From Undaria pinnatifida (Eukaryota; Sar; Phaeophyceae; Laminariales; Alariaceae), in assembly GCA_012845835.1 (NCBI GenBank), contig JABAKD010000017.1, forward strand, positions 9,801,904-9,865,903: a DNA stretch of 64,000 nt, written 5' to 3'. Of this stretch, positions 20,619-30,048 are shown piece after piece. Numbering within the stretch: position 1 is the stretch's first letter; every line of letters starts with the position of its first letter. Under the pieces are notes generated by a model. It did not search any database, was not told the DNA's origin, and was given only the letters and a program-made list of their open reading frames with translations. The translations under genes were made by a program, and so were the position numbers.

Positions 20619-22010
20619 ATTTATAAAAAATGAAAATACACTCCAGCTGTGAGATCGAATATTTTGTCGAAACTCATCTTTGCAAGCTGTATGTGATACT
20701 CCGATCGCGCGTATTACGGGTTGCGTGTCCTCATTGAAGATATAGGTCGGCGACTCCCCTTGGAACTACAATGTAGCTATCAGGGTCAACAGGGTGATGT
20801 TAGGCAGTCTGTGCACGGAAACTATAAAACCCGTTTCTGAGGGGGACAAAATCTGACAGCTGTGGAAGGAAATGTATCCTTTTATCAAGTGAATCTTGTA
20901 AGTCGAATATCCGGTGAGGGGAGGGCGGATTTTTAAGGACGTGGGGGCCTGGTTTTGATCAATAGGGGCGGGGTTGGAGGGGGGGGAGGGGGAGGGGGGG
21001 GGGGGGGGGGCGAGGGGGGCGGCGGACGGGCGGGAAATTTGTGCGTGGAAGCTATAGATCCTTTAAGGGGATAAATCTGACGGTTTTGGGAAAAAAAATA
21101 AACAAACAAAAAAAAAGCACCAGTTTATCATGGGGGGGGTTGGGGCGGGGGTAGGGCGAGTGGGGCAGCTCAATCTGTGCGTGGAAACTATACATTCCTT
21201 CACGAGGATAAATGTGACGGTTTTGGAAAGAATGCATCAGTTTATCATGTATATCCTGGGGTAAGTCGTACAATCAGTGAGTAGAGGGCGGAGTGTTCGA
21301 GGGGGTGGGGGTGGGATGGGGTGGGGGGGTGGGGAGGTGGGGGGTGGGGGCGGGGGGGGAGGGGGGGGGGGGGGGGGGTGGAGGGCTTTAGGTGGCATAG
21401 ATGTAGGGGTTTGTTATACGTGTGGTGCTAGGTCTAGGCGATGGTACGGGTGGAAGGAGGGGGCGTTCGGGGCAGGAGGTGGGGGTAGGGGGGCGGGGGG
21501 CGGGGGCAAGGGGGGGGGGCAAACAGCGGCATGGCTGGCTCTAGAAAGATAATGAGGTGATATCCAGTTCGTGAAGTGTTTATTAATCTGGCGAATTTCG
21601 ATTTTAGGTGGGGCGTTTGAGCAAGGGAGAGCGAGAATGGAGGGGGGGTGGGGGAGAGGATTTTTTTGGAGGTGTAGGTCACATATAATATTCAAATACA
21701 CTCCGGCTGTGAGATCAAAGATATGTAGGGGCTTGTTATACCCGTGGTGCTAGGTCTAGGCGATCGTGCTGGTGGTGGAAAAAGAAGGGACGTGGATTAA
21801 GGGGGGTGGAGGAAAACAATGAAAACTACGTCATGGGCGGTCAGAAAGATAATGAAGTGATATCATCTGCGTAGAGGTGTTTATTACTCTGGTCGATTTC
21901 GATTGTAAGTGGGGCGTTTGAACAAACTGGGTGGAAAAAAGAAGGGGGGGGGGGGGGGGGGGGGGGATCGGGGGATGGGGGGGGGGGGGGGGAGGGGTGG
22001 GGGGGTTTTT
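20619..22010. mobile_element. Foldback-type element, long right-oriented arm
   Basis: This is the most complete right arm. It has the inner end at 20619, core blocks to about 20880, and sub-repeats with GTGCGTGGAA(G/A)CTATA and GATAAATCTGACGGTTTTGG at about 21045 and 21175. GTAAGTCGTACAATCAGTGA (21262) comes next, then G-rich inverse copies of the 397-bp unit (CTAGGTCTAGGCGATGG at 21427, AAAGATAATGAGGTGATATC at 21545, AAATACACTCCGGCTGTGAG at 21694, CTAGGTCTAGGCGATCG at 21750). Its order is the mirror of 8750-12385, so these are two orientations of one long composite arm. It ends in a G-rich run at 21940-22005, directly before the ACT repeat. Confidence 0.75.
21277..21378. repeat. G-rich low-complexity tract
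   Basis: About 100 bp of mostly G with scattered T and A, including G12-G18 runs, within the foldback arm. It has strong G-quadruplex potential. The glycine-rich ORF across it is an artefact. Confidence 0.85.
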
Positions 22011-22011
22011 A

Positions 22012-22992
<981 letters not shown>

Positions 22993-23408
22993 TTCAGCTG
23001 CTGTCAACTGTGTCTTCTTGGCGTTTGTCGCCATACGCTTCTGTGCTCTCGTCTTTGGTTGTGTGTGTCGCCACACGCCCGCCCTTGTTTTACTTATCAT
23101 GTAGACTATGTGTCTCGGCGTTTTCCGTTACAGTCGTGCGCAGCCTGGCCTAGCGGCAGGTAAGTGTGAAAAGCTGCCGGACAGCAGCACGAGCGAAGTG
23201 CGTGTAAAGTTCTGTGAGAGGGCGCGCACGTGCGTGCGCACACGGTAGTACTACTCTAATGCATCTCGAGGATTGCCCACGCAACGAGATGAATGCTATC
23301 TGTCCCCAATTTTCAGGACACACCATCCCAATCTACGAAGAAGGCGCGTTGATTTCTGCTGTGTTATGCAAGAATGTTGCCGGAAATGAACCCCAACGAT
23401 CTTAAACC
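22993..23408 (+). repeat. Duplicated ~0.4-kb segment, copy A
   Basis: Matches copy B (23665-24046) over its whole length in the same orientation. Shared landmarks are TTGTCGCC, GTGCTCTCGTC, GACCTTGTTTT-like, ATCATGTAGA, CCTAGCGGCAG, ACAGCAGCACGAGCGAAGT, CACACGGTAGTACTACT, AATGCATCTCG and GAAGAAGGCGC. The tail encodes a short peptide beginning MHLEDCPRNEMNA (ATG at about 23261) that is conserved in copy B. A GCAG|GTAAGT donor-like site is at 23158-23164. It could be part of an exon of a duplicated gene, but no function is recognised. Confidence 0.7.
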
Positions 23409-23664
23409 GCAACATAGGACGTTGTAAATCCTGCGAGGGGGATGCTTTGGTTGAAGGTGATCTTTATCTTGCAAGCAGCGAGCCAGTTTTCATTGCCTCT
23501 CACACCCCACCCTCCCCACACAACGATATCACCTCCTCCAAACGCTCTATATCAATCACCACCCAGACCTGTCGGGCACGGACACGACGAAGTAGATATG
23601 ACTGCCATCACAGCAAGGCCGCGACGGCCCTCTCGGCTTTGCTGTGAAGGGCCACTACTACTAT

Positions 23665-24046
23665 TACTGCTGTCTTGTTTGCGGTTGTCGCCGCGCGTCC
23701 GTGCTCTCGTCCTTTTTGTTGCGTGAGTCGCCCCACGCCCGACCTTGTTTTGCCCATCATGTAGAATGTGTCTCGCATTTGCCGTTACCGTCATGCTCAA
23801 GCGCGCACGTTCGCGCGTCCTAGCGGCAGATGGCAGCCACGTGCGTGAAAGGCTGATGTACAGCAGCACGAGCGAAGTTCTGTGAGGGTTCGCCCACGTG
23901 CACACACGGTAGTACTACTCCAATGCATCTCGCCGAGGGCTGCCCACACAACGAGATGAATGCCGTCTGTCCCCAGTGTTCAGGACAGATCCCGATCAAC
24001 GAAGAAGGCGCATTGATTTCTGCTATGTTATGAAATAATTTTGCAG
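23665..24046 (+). repeat. Duplicated ~0.4-kb segment, copy B
   Basis: Paralogue of copy A, preceded by only a three-to-four-triplet ACT tract (CCACTACTACTATTACTGCT at 23652) where copy A is preceded by about 320 triplets. The tail encodes MHLAEGCPHNEMNAVCPQCSG and then IPINEEGALISAML before a TGA. Compared with copy A, the CPQ(C/F)SG and EEGALISA parts are kept, with a mixture of silent and conservative changes. The CPxC pair would suit a zinc-binding turn, but the peptide is too short to assign. Confidence 0.65.
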
Positions 24047-24459
24047 GAAAATTTGAGCAAGAATCGCAGTGGGGATACGTTTATATTGATAAAAAAGAAA
24101 ATCCAAATACATCACGGCATTATTAATATCGGACCTGGAAGGCGTTATACACTCTCGAATTGCTCTCCAACGAATTGCTCTCCAGCGACCCCGTTCATAC
24201 TTCGAAGTATTAGACTAATAACCACGGAATTACTCCCAGCGACAACGAGTATCACTGGGCATGTTTTCTTGTGTGTCTGGACCTGGGCGTTAATAATAGT
24301 GTTTGGCGCTGTTGCGCAGGCACGGCATTTGGGTCGACATAACCGTTTTGCGCAACAGAGCAACAGAGTCGCCGCGAGGTTGGTCGCGCGCAGCGCAACA
24401 CGCGACTAATGGCGCACAATATTTCTCGCCGCAGGTGAAATATTTTGTTGCGTATTTTT
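24047..24459. other. Stretch with no recognisable gene
   Basis: Two overlapping ORFs on opposite strands (24041-24409 plus, 122 codons; 24145-24363 minus) carry no known motif. CGAATTGCTCTCCAACGAAT contains a short direct repeat (GAATTGCTCTCCA twice near 24160-24180). Confidence 0.4.
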
Positions 24460-24499
24460 GGGTTAGGGTTAGAATTAGGGTCAGGGTTAGGGTTAGGGT
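24460..24499. repeat. Interstitial telomere-like repeat (TTAGGG)n
   Basis: About six degenerate copies: GGGTTAGGGTTAGAATTAGG then GTCAGGGTTAGGGTTAGGGT, directly followed by (TA)5. TTAGGG is the telomere repeat of many eukaryotes, including vertebrates, many fungi, diatoms and other protists. A 40-bp degenerate tract inside a window is an interstitial relic, not an end. Confidence 0.85.
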
Positions 24500-24537
24500 A
24501 TATATATATAATTTAAAGAGTATGTCAACCACATACC

Positions 24538-24970
24538 GGAAGCTTTCACAGAAGCTGTTGTGGCAATAAAATTTCTTTCGCGGAAGCTATCGCGGAAGCT
24601 TCCATGGGAGGTTTTTATTAAAGCTTCCGTGGAAGATTATTTTCATTTATTATTTCTAATCTCTAATTTACTTCCACGGAAGCTTCTGGGAAAGCTTCCG
24701 CGGAAGCAAATTAACTTCCACGACAGCTTCCGTGAGAGAAAATTTTCTCCCACGAAAACTTCCGTGAAAGCGTCCGTGAAAGCTTCCGTGAAAGCTTCCG
24801 TGGAAGCAAATTTACTTCCACAAACGCGTTCGTGGAATTCTATGTGGAAGCAACTTCCGCGGAAGCTTTCGCGGAAAATTCCGTGGAAGTAACTTCCGTG
24901 AAAGCTTCCGTGGAAGCTTTCACAGAAACTTCCGTGGAAGCTTCCATTGTAGCTTTCATTAACTTCCACC
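24538..24970. repeat. Array of GGAAGC/GCTTCC palindromic units
   Basis: About two dozen imperfect copies of AAGCTTCCG(T/C)GGAAGC, a unit that is itself palindromic, so hairpins can form at every position. It reads open in several frames on both strands (24560-24892 plus, 24643-24969 minus, rich in SFHGSF or ASVKASV), which is explained by the repeat. Confidence 0.85.
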
Positions 24971-25641
24971 TAACATGAAGATAGTGCAGGTGGCCCCGTA
25001 GGCGCGGGTTCTCTTCGCAAACCAGCATCAAATCGAACAGCGAAGACCTTTCGGTGGAACGCCTTGAGCTTTTGATGCGACTCTTCTTGTTGAGCAAGCA
25101 GCAAAGCGTTAATGTCGCGGCTCAATGATCGGATGGCACCGTCGTCGAAGCCGCTGTGATATTCGGCTTTGGGATTGCTAGGTGGAAGTGAACAAGGCAG
25201 CTATTTAGTTTAAGCTCCAAGTATGTTTCTGTCGGTTGCTGTACGGTGATGGTGCGATGGGTGATATCATGCGATAACGGCGGCAAGCTACTACTGCAGT
25301 GAAGGCCGGGGGGGGGTGGGGGGGTCGTACTCCCTTTATCCATGGCCGTAGTCGGAAGACGTTAGACCTGCCGTAGACCTGTCGTAGACCCTCGCATCCC
25401 GTACAATGCTGGGAGCATGTCGAGTTTCACCGACCAGGCAGACATTACGTGCGGCACGATGAAAGGCCTAGGGAGAGGAGGGTGTTTTTATTTCTCATAC
25501 GAGTACCTTTCTGGTGTGGCGTCTTCGGCCATACTACTGGCCTATCTTTATGTTTGCCGCTGCTGCTGATGTGCTACACCAGCGGTAACATGGAATCGAC
25601 AAAGAGACTGTGGGCATTGGGAGCATCACCGATCACCGAAC
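24971..25641. other. Stretch with no recognisable gene; dispersed repeat copy near 25378-25455
   Basis: Around 25378-25455, AGACCCTCGCATCCC, GGGAGCATGTCGAGTTTCAC and CAGGCAGACATTACGTG match the dispersed family at 2595-2680. A G9/G8 tract is at 25306-25325. ORF 25449-25784 (111 codons, plus) overlaps the next candidate in another frame and is not supported by a motif. Confidence 0.4.
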
Positions 25642-26100
25642 ATGTCGAACACAGTATACATATGTTCGTTTTATTTACATCAATTGACCTGGGTGCAGCG
25701 ATGCTGGCCCTTGGCTACTCCTGTCTTCGGGAGTGTAATTGCGATCAGCTCGTTTCTGCTTCAAGACATCTCAAGGCATCCTGAAACACGCTTTTTGGAG
25801 GTTTGGGAGGTGTTTAAACACGGTCCGTTGCCTGGTTTTCAGGCGAACATTCCAGCTGGTATAGTCGCGCATATTTCATATACTTTTTGCCACCGGCGGG
25901 GACCCCTGCGTGAGGCATGCGCGCGCCACCGCGCCAAACACCTGGCGACGCCTGTTGCGCCGGGCGTCACAGACGCCGAAGCACTAATTGGTGCCCTGGT
26001 CTGGACCCCCCTAAACCAAAATCGTGCACTAGAAATCCGAACAGCTCACCTTGCCTCGAAAAACGGTGCGGCTCTTTCAGCACACTGCTGTTGCTGTTGA
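25642..26100 (+). CDS. Unassigned ORF, 152 codons
   Basis: A complete plus-strand ORF from ATG at 25642. Residues 10-45 are moderately hydrophobic (CWPLATPVFGSVIAISSFLL) and could be a membrane segment. Residues 48-80 (RFLEVWEVFKHGPLPGFQAN then IPAGIVAHISY) and 100-145 have ordinary, non-repetitive composition. This makes it the least artefactual-looking medium ORF of this region. The C-terminus ends in four Cys codons from a CTG-type run. I do not recognise a family. It may be an exon, a gene relic or chance. A frame on the opposite strand (25967-26206) overlaps its end. Confidence 0.25.
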   Translation: MSNTVYICSFYLHQLTWVQRCWPLATPVFGSVIAISSFLLQDISRHPETRFLEVWEVFKHGPLPGFQANIPAGIVAHISYTFCHRRGPLREACARHRAKHLATPVAPGVTDAEALIGALVWTPLNQNRALEIRTAHLASKNGAALSAHCCCC

Positions 26101-26145
26101 GAGTGTGGACTCGCGCAACGTTACAACACAAGTTTGTTCCTAACG

Positions 26146-26420
26146 TCAGACAGATGATGATCCATGATAGATCATATAGATCATACTGATCATCTAGGCA
26201 ATTCAAAGTAGATCCTGAATTCTGTGGATATGAGATCTATCTGATATTGCGCAGGGTGTGTGCCTAGAGAGTGCAGATCCATACCACGATCCACTTGCCA
26301 GATCGTGCAGACCGTACGGCTTCCACTCCCCATAACATGAACTGCACCATACAGATCAAATAGATATCCCTGAAGTATCTACATGAAGTTGGAACCAAAG
26401 ATCTGTCAGACGTGTGCACG
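26146..26420. repeat. Cluster of AGATC/GATC motifs
   Basis: GATGATCCATGATAGATCAT, ATAGATCATACTGATCATCT, GTAGATCCTGAA, GAGATCTATCTGATATT, GCAGATCCATACCACGATCC, CAGATCGTGCAGACC, CAGATCAAATAGATATCC and AAGATCTGTCAG occur within about 270 bp. The first part forms local inverted repeats around GATC. No gene is seen. Confidence 0.5.
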
Positions 26421-26564
26421 TTTGTTTGCTACGCAGCACACCATCGTATCGATCATATCGACCACTCGTAAGCAGCAAACAAGGTACATAATGAAAAACG
26501 AGAATAGTAACACCAAAGGACCTCTGTTGAAAACAAAAACGCTCCTACCCGAGGGCGCCAAAAC

Positions 26565-26637
26565 CAAAATGAACAAAATGAACAAAATGAACAAAATGAA
26601 CAAAATGAACAAGATGAACAAAATGAACAAAATGACC
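26565..26637. repeat. 9-bp minisatellite (AAAATGAAC)n
   Basis: Eight copies of AAAATGAAC, one with AAGATGAAC. Plus-strand translation gives repeated Met-Asn-Lys, and the minus strand gives Phe-Ile-Leu-type repeats. The ORFs spanning it in four frames are artefacts. Confidence 0.95.
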
Positions 26638-27059
26638 AACAGTCCTCGCGCCCCCACCCCATGGAAGGTCGGCAAAAAATAGCTGGAATTTTCTTCTGAA
26701 AACTTTTTTTTTAGAGGTATTTAGACATGCTTTAAACATTACCTTGCCCAAACTGTTGTGTTTCGTATAGTACAGCTAGCGCGATGTGCTTATTTTCAAT
26801 GGATTAGACATCGATTGTGGCCTGAATATGCAAATAGTGCATTCCGTGTGCAGCCTGAAGTGTGACTCAGCGCGGTACAATTGGGTGCTATGTGTGCGAA
26901 CCAGCTGGCGCCAACGGGAACCAGTCTGTAGACAAGGTTGTTGTCTTGGCGGATATTTGAGCTACAAAGTGTGTGAACACAATGGTTGTGTGGAGGCTCT
27001 GTCCTTTATGCAAAGATGTGCAGAGGTGGCACCGAAGTGTCTGTTAAGAACACTTGTGA
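26638..27059. other. No recognisable gene; expected reverse transcriptase absent
   Basis: Downstream, in the element's sense, of the copia integrase, where reverse transcriptase and RNase H should follow. No YVDD-like or other RT motif is visible in minus-strand frames. The plus-strand ORF 26786-27118 overlaps integrase-coding sequence and is a shadow. Confidence 0.45.
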
Positions 27060-27107
27060 TAAGAGAAGAAAAGGCTTGTCGCTGTCATAGCCGACGAGAA
27101 CACCTTC

Positions 27108-28058
27108 CTAAACCTTAGGTTGAAGCTTAGTAGTGGTGTACCCTTCAACGTGCACAAATTCCCGAGTGCCGACGATCCTCAAAATGGAGAGGTTGGCATG
27201 CTTCCCGAGCATATGATGGTAGGGTGTGTCGCCGCCGATTGCCGCGTGCGGTAATCGTTTGATTAGAAAAACTGCCGTCGAAGCTATTCCCCCCCATAAG
27301 GTTTTAGGAAGGTGTGCCTCGTTGAGTAAACAGCGAGTATGTCCAATAGTACGCCCGTCCCGTTCCAAAACACAGTTCTGCTGCGGTGCGTACGAAGCCG
27401 ATAATTACTGTCGAATTCCAGTTGTTTTACAATTCTCCTGAAGGCTGCCGGATGTGTACTCGCCCCCATTATCAGAACGTAGATGCTGCACCCTTAGCCC
27501 TAGAGGGATGGCTAGATCTTGTATGAATCTGCCGATGATGTGTAGCGTATCACTTTTCTTTTCAGTGAAGTAAACTGTCTTAAGTCTGCTGTGATGGTCG
27601 GTATACTTTGCCATGCAGGCGCGTCCTCCGATCGCCTTCGGCGTCACCGGTCCTATCATGTCAGTAGCCACCAGCTTTAAACATTCACTGGAAGGGCCAG
27701 GGTGCGATGGCTTAGGATGTTTCTGTTGAGTGCTCTCTTTGATTTTTCATGTTTCACACGCCGAGAAAGTGTCTGAAAAATTTACCCCACACTCTGCGAT
27801 ATTTTTCATCTTGGCCATGCCCTGGCAATTGGAATGACCCAACCTCTTATGCCAGATGTTAGCTGGAACGGATGTAGGCAGGGATGTAGCTTTAGTTGCA
27901 GTCGAAGCGTGAACAGCGAGGACGGTTTCCGGTTTGATGTTGCTACCGGAAATGGTCGGAAAAGCTGTCTCAAGCGTTTGACGGTATCTCAGTGGTGAGG
28001 TCGAGATGATCCAGGGTGGAGCAGTGGCTGTCTTTACGTAGGGGTACAGTGAATGCAC
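27108..28058 (-). pseudogene. Copia integrase (HHCC + DD35E) with three nonsense codons
   Basis: One continuous frame from 28058 to 27108 is interrupted by TGA (27749-27747) and TAA (27407-27405) and ended by TAG (27110-27108). The HHCC part has His70-x4-His75 (WHKRLGHSN) and Cys101, with the second Cys position replaced by the TGA. The catalytic core is then re-counted from Met27671. It shows Asp4 (TDMIGPV), Asp67 (RSDNGGEY) and Glu103 (CVLERDG), with exactly 35 residues between Asp67 and Glu103. YAPQQN precedes the Glu, as is usual in copia. The TAG replaces a Trp-like position before EGVLVGYDSD. All three acidic residues are kept, but the protein cannot be made. Confidence 0.8.
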
Positions 28059-28075
28059 CCATGTCTAAATACGAG

Positions 28076-28528
28076 CTACCGGCGATTAGCATGCTGACCC
28101 CTTTTATAGATGCTGATCCCCTCCAAGAAAGGGGCCTGCCTAGCCCTGGTACGATCGGGACGAGAAGCTGCACAGAGTGCTTCAGAGCCTATATGATCCA
28201 ACACTTGAACGACCGAAACCCCTTGACAAACGCCATAAAGGCGATGGCTTCCCGCTACGTTGGTTGTTTTAGGAGAGTCCAGCTGTGCGTCATGGTATAT
28301 TTTGAGTTCGGTGCCGGGTAAAAGCTGATTATCGATGAAGTGGCTCGACGCTCCTCTGGCCGCAGTCATTGAGAATTCGACGGGCTGCGCGGCGTTGTTG
28401 ATCGGAGTTGCGGCGATGAAATAACCTATACCAACTGGAGGTGAGGGTGGACAGGGAGGAGTCGCGAAGGACGTAGAAGTAGCTGCTGTAGTCGCAGCCG
28501 CAGTAGTGGATGGATCATGTGTCAACAA
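28076..28528 (-). pseudogene. Copia aspartic protease region, active site lost
   Basis: The frame overlaps the zinc-knuckle ORF by 14 bp in another phase. Residues 55-67 read TAARGASSHFIDN, matching the copia protease signature xDSGASSHF(I/M) except that Asp-Ser is replaced by Ala57-Arg58. The catalytic Asp needed for this family is missing, so the enzyme would be inactive. Downstream residues (LLPGTELKIYHDAQL) fit the usual flap-proximal region. A further frameshift separates it from the integrase frame. Confidence 0.65.
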
Positions 28529-28898
28529 CTGAGATGTAAGCTTTCATTTGCGTTGTTGAACTTGGAGTTGTGGCGGTGTTGGCGTGAGTGCTGCGGTTGT
28601 TATTGTGCCGGCCATTTTGTTGACCGGGACGAGGGCGAGGGGATTTGTTGTCGTCCCGTTTTCGAGACCAACAGTCGCTATTATTGTGACGACCGGTAAT
28701 ATGCAGGCTGCACCACGATTCTTTTCGAGGTGTTGGGGGAGTTGTGTTAACCGACATCGTTCCCTTGCGTTTACAGCAATTTTGGAATCGATGGCCTGGC
28801 TTTTCGCAGTGTGAACAGGTCACTACTGCTGAGGTTGTTGACGTGACTACCATAGCAGACTCACGCCCTTTCGCTTTTCGCGAAGGCCGGTTTCGCAT
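28515..28898 (-). pseudogene. Copia Gag C-terminus with CCHC zinc knuckle
   Basis: An open frame of 127 codons contains Cys28-x2-Cys31-x4-His36-x4-Cys41 (CSHCEKPGHRFQNC, nucleotides 28817-28776), the retroviral-type RNA-binding zinc knuckle. A His/Cys-containing stretch (WCSLHITGRHNNSDCW) follows, then a basic, Asn/Thr-rich linker. The methionine at 28898 is probably internal, since Gag sequence continues upstream in another frame. The zinc ligands are all intact. Confidence 0.75.
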
Positions 28899-28899
28899 G

Positions 28900-29225
28900 G
28901 CTCTATATGCTATATATTACGCATTTTTATCACAACTCGGTCGACTGTGAAGTCATCATCTGCTTTCGTCGCTATATTTTATTTGCAGGTATTCATCCGT
29001 GAGTCCTTCCAGCACTGTGTCCAGTACGTTGTCATCGTTGAATAACTTTTCCATGTATACTAGTTCTTCCCTAAAATAGAATACTTCATGTACATATAAA
29101 TGTCTGGGTCTTGCCTCTCCGTCATAACCATTTGAGTTAGTTCCTATTTTAGTATACGTCTACGTTGGCGGGTGGAATTTTGATATTTTGTAACCATACT
29201 ATCCCAAGCAGCCTGCCCATTTGCA
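28900..29225 (-). pseudogene. Copia Gag fragment (UBN2-type), frameshifted
   Basis: Minus-strand reading shows AAWDSMVTKYQNSTRQ, then an in-frame TAG at 29146-29144, then ELTQMVMTERQDPDIYM. After a frameshift near 29090 it continues EVFYFREELVYMEKLF, NDDNVLDTVLEGLTDEY and LQIKYS. The LxGLxDEY motif is typical of copia Gag proteins. The frame is lost again at a TGA near 28965 before the zinc-knuckle part. No ATG-initiated ORF remains. The true Gag start is not identifiable upstream of about 29225. Confidence 0.7.
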
Positions 29226-29363
29226 AGTTAACTTCGTTTCGGCTTGAATTGTAGGAGAAATATAGCCGCAGCTCCCGATGTGCTCAGGACCAAAAATTCG
29301 AACAGAACACGGTTGTCGCGATGCCAGGTTTTGGTGTTTTCCAAATTTTACGCACTGCGTTAA

Positions 29364-29524
29364 AGGTCTGGATCGGGTGAACACACGAGGTGTTACGCAC
29401 GCGTACCAAAAGTAACTTGCGCTGAACGTCTGGCGTCCGATCAGGCTGGGCCGACGGAGCTGGAAAGTGGGGACAGGGATGAAGACGAAGACGGAGAAGC
29501 GTCAGGTACATCAGACGAAACGAG
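29364..29524 (+). CDS. Candidate internal exon, acidic/serine-rich
   Basis: The plus-strand frame is open from just after a TAA (29361-29363) to a strong donor-like site CGAG|GTGAGT at 29524/29525. It has no ATG. An acceptor-like AAAG precedes it. The peptide passes from a mixed part (ARVPKVTCAERLASDQ) to an acidic part (ELESGDRDEDEDGEASG). Composition and the donor site suggest coding sequence, perhaps of the same transcription unit as the serine-rich frames at 30049-31126. The assignment is speculative. Confidence 0.25.
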
Positions 29525-30048
29525 GTGAGTAAACTGTTATCCTAGCCCTGGCGCATATTGTAACCACGAACATGCCCCTTGTCTAACACGATAAAAAATA
29601 TGAATGGGCAAAACATGCAACGACAAGAAGGATTATGTGAGACCTTCTGCCCCAGCATAGCCGGGGGGTCTCGCCCGGGATAAACTCCGCGGTGAGTGCG
29701 CCCTCAGCGCCGCGCCCATAAGAAAAAAAGGGTAAACGAATTATCTACTATTGTATGCCCTCTGCCGGCTGAAGTGTGGCAACAATCGCCACGGCTCTCG
29801 AATCAGGTCTCAAGCTTCATCTGTGGTTAGTAGTTGTTGTGCCTCGGCGCATCGAAACGTCTACAACTATGAGCCCTTTCTAACGCCACCAAACGTGTAC
29901 GAGCAAAGGCAGACTCACCTTTATGCACGAAACCGTTTCCTCCTACGAGTTTAGAACTATGGAACCCAGGAATAAAAACTGTTCCTCCTTTCGGGTCCTT
30001 CAACGAAACGTCTGTTCCGTTCCAGCCCTCCAATGAATCCGTCTGTTC
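29525..30048. other. No recognisable gene
   Basis: If the candidate exon is real, this would be intronic. It contains ORF 29751-29954 (67 codons, plus) and the antiparallel 29827-30135, with no motif. No repeat was noted. Confidence 0.3.

Larger units (their letters stand above)
27060..29225 (-). mobile_element. Decayed Ty1/copia-type LTR retrotransposon (Gag-PR-INT remnant)
   Basis: Minus-strand domains occur in canonical copia order: Gag, zinc knuckle, protease, GAG-pre-integrase HHCC, and integrase DD35E. The homology fades at about 27060, right after the integrase-C region. Reverse transcriptase, RNase H and both LTRs are not seen. The reading frame is broken by at least one stop and one frameshift in Gag, two frameshifts around the protease, and three nonsense codons in the integrase frame. 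It is therefore a dead, truncated copy. The order INT before RT (RT missing) and the sequence style place it in Copia rather than Gypsy. Confidence 0.85.

Noticed and set aside
24460-24499. A true chromosome end
   Set aside because: Only about six degenerate TTAGGG units, with ordinary sequence on both sides.
24560-24969. Protein of 108-110 codons with SFHGSF or ASVKASV repeats
   Set aside because: Explained by the palindromic GGAAGC/GCTTCC repeat, which is open on both strands.
26453-26751. Phe/Ile/Leu- and Cys/Ser/Phe-rich ORFs resembling a membrane peptide
   Set aside because: They read the 9-bp AAAATGAAC minisatellite on the minus strand in three frames.
26786-27118. 110-codon plus-strand ORF as a gene
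   Set aside because: Its 3' part is antisense to copia integrase sequence that continues to about 27060, and no motif is present.
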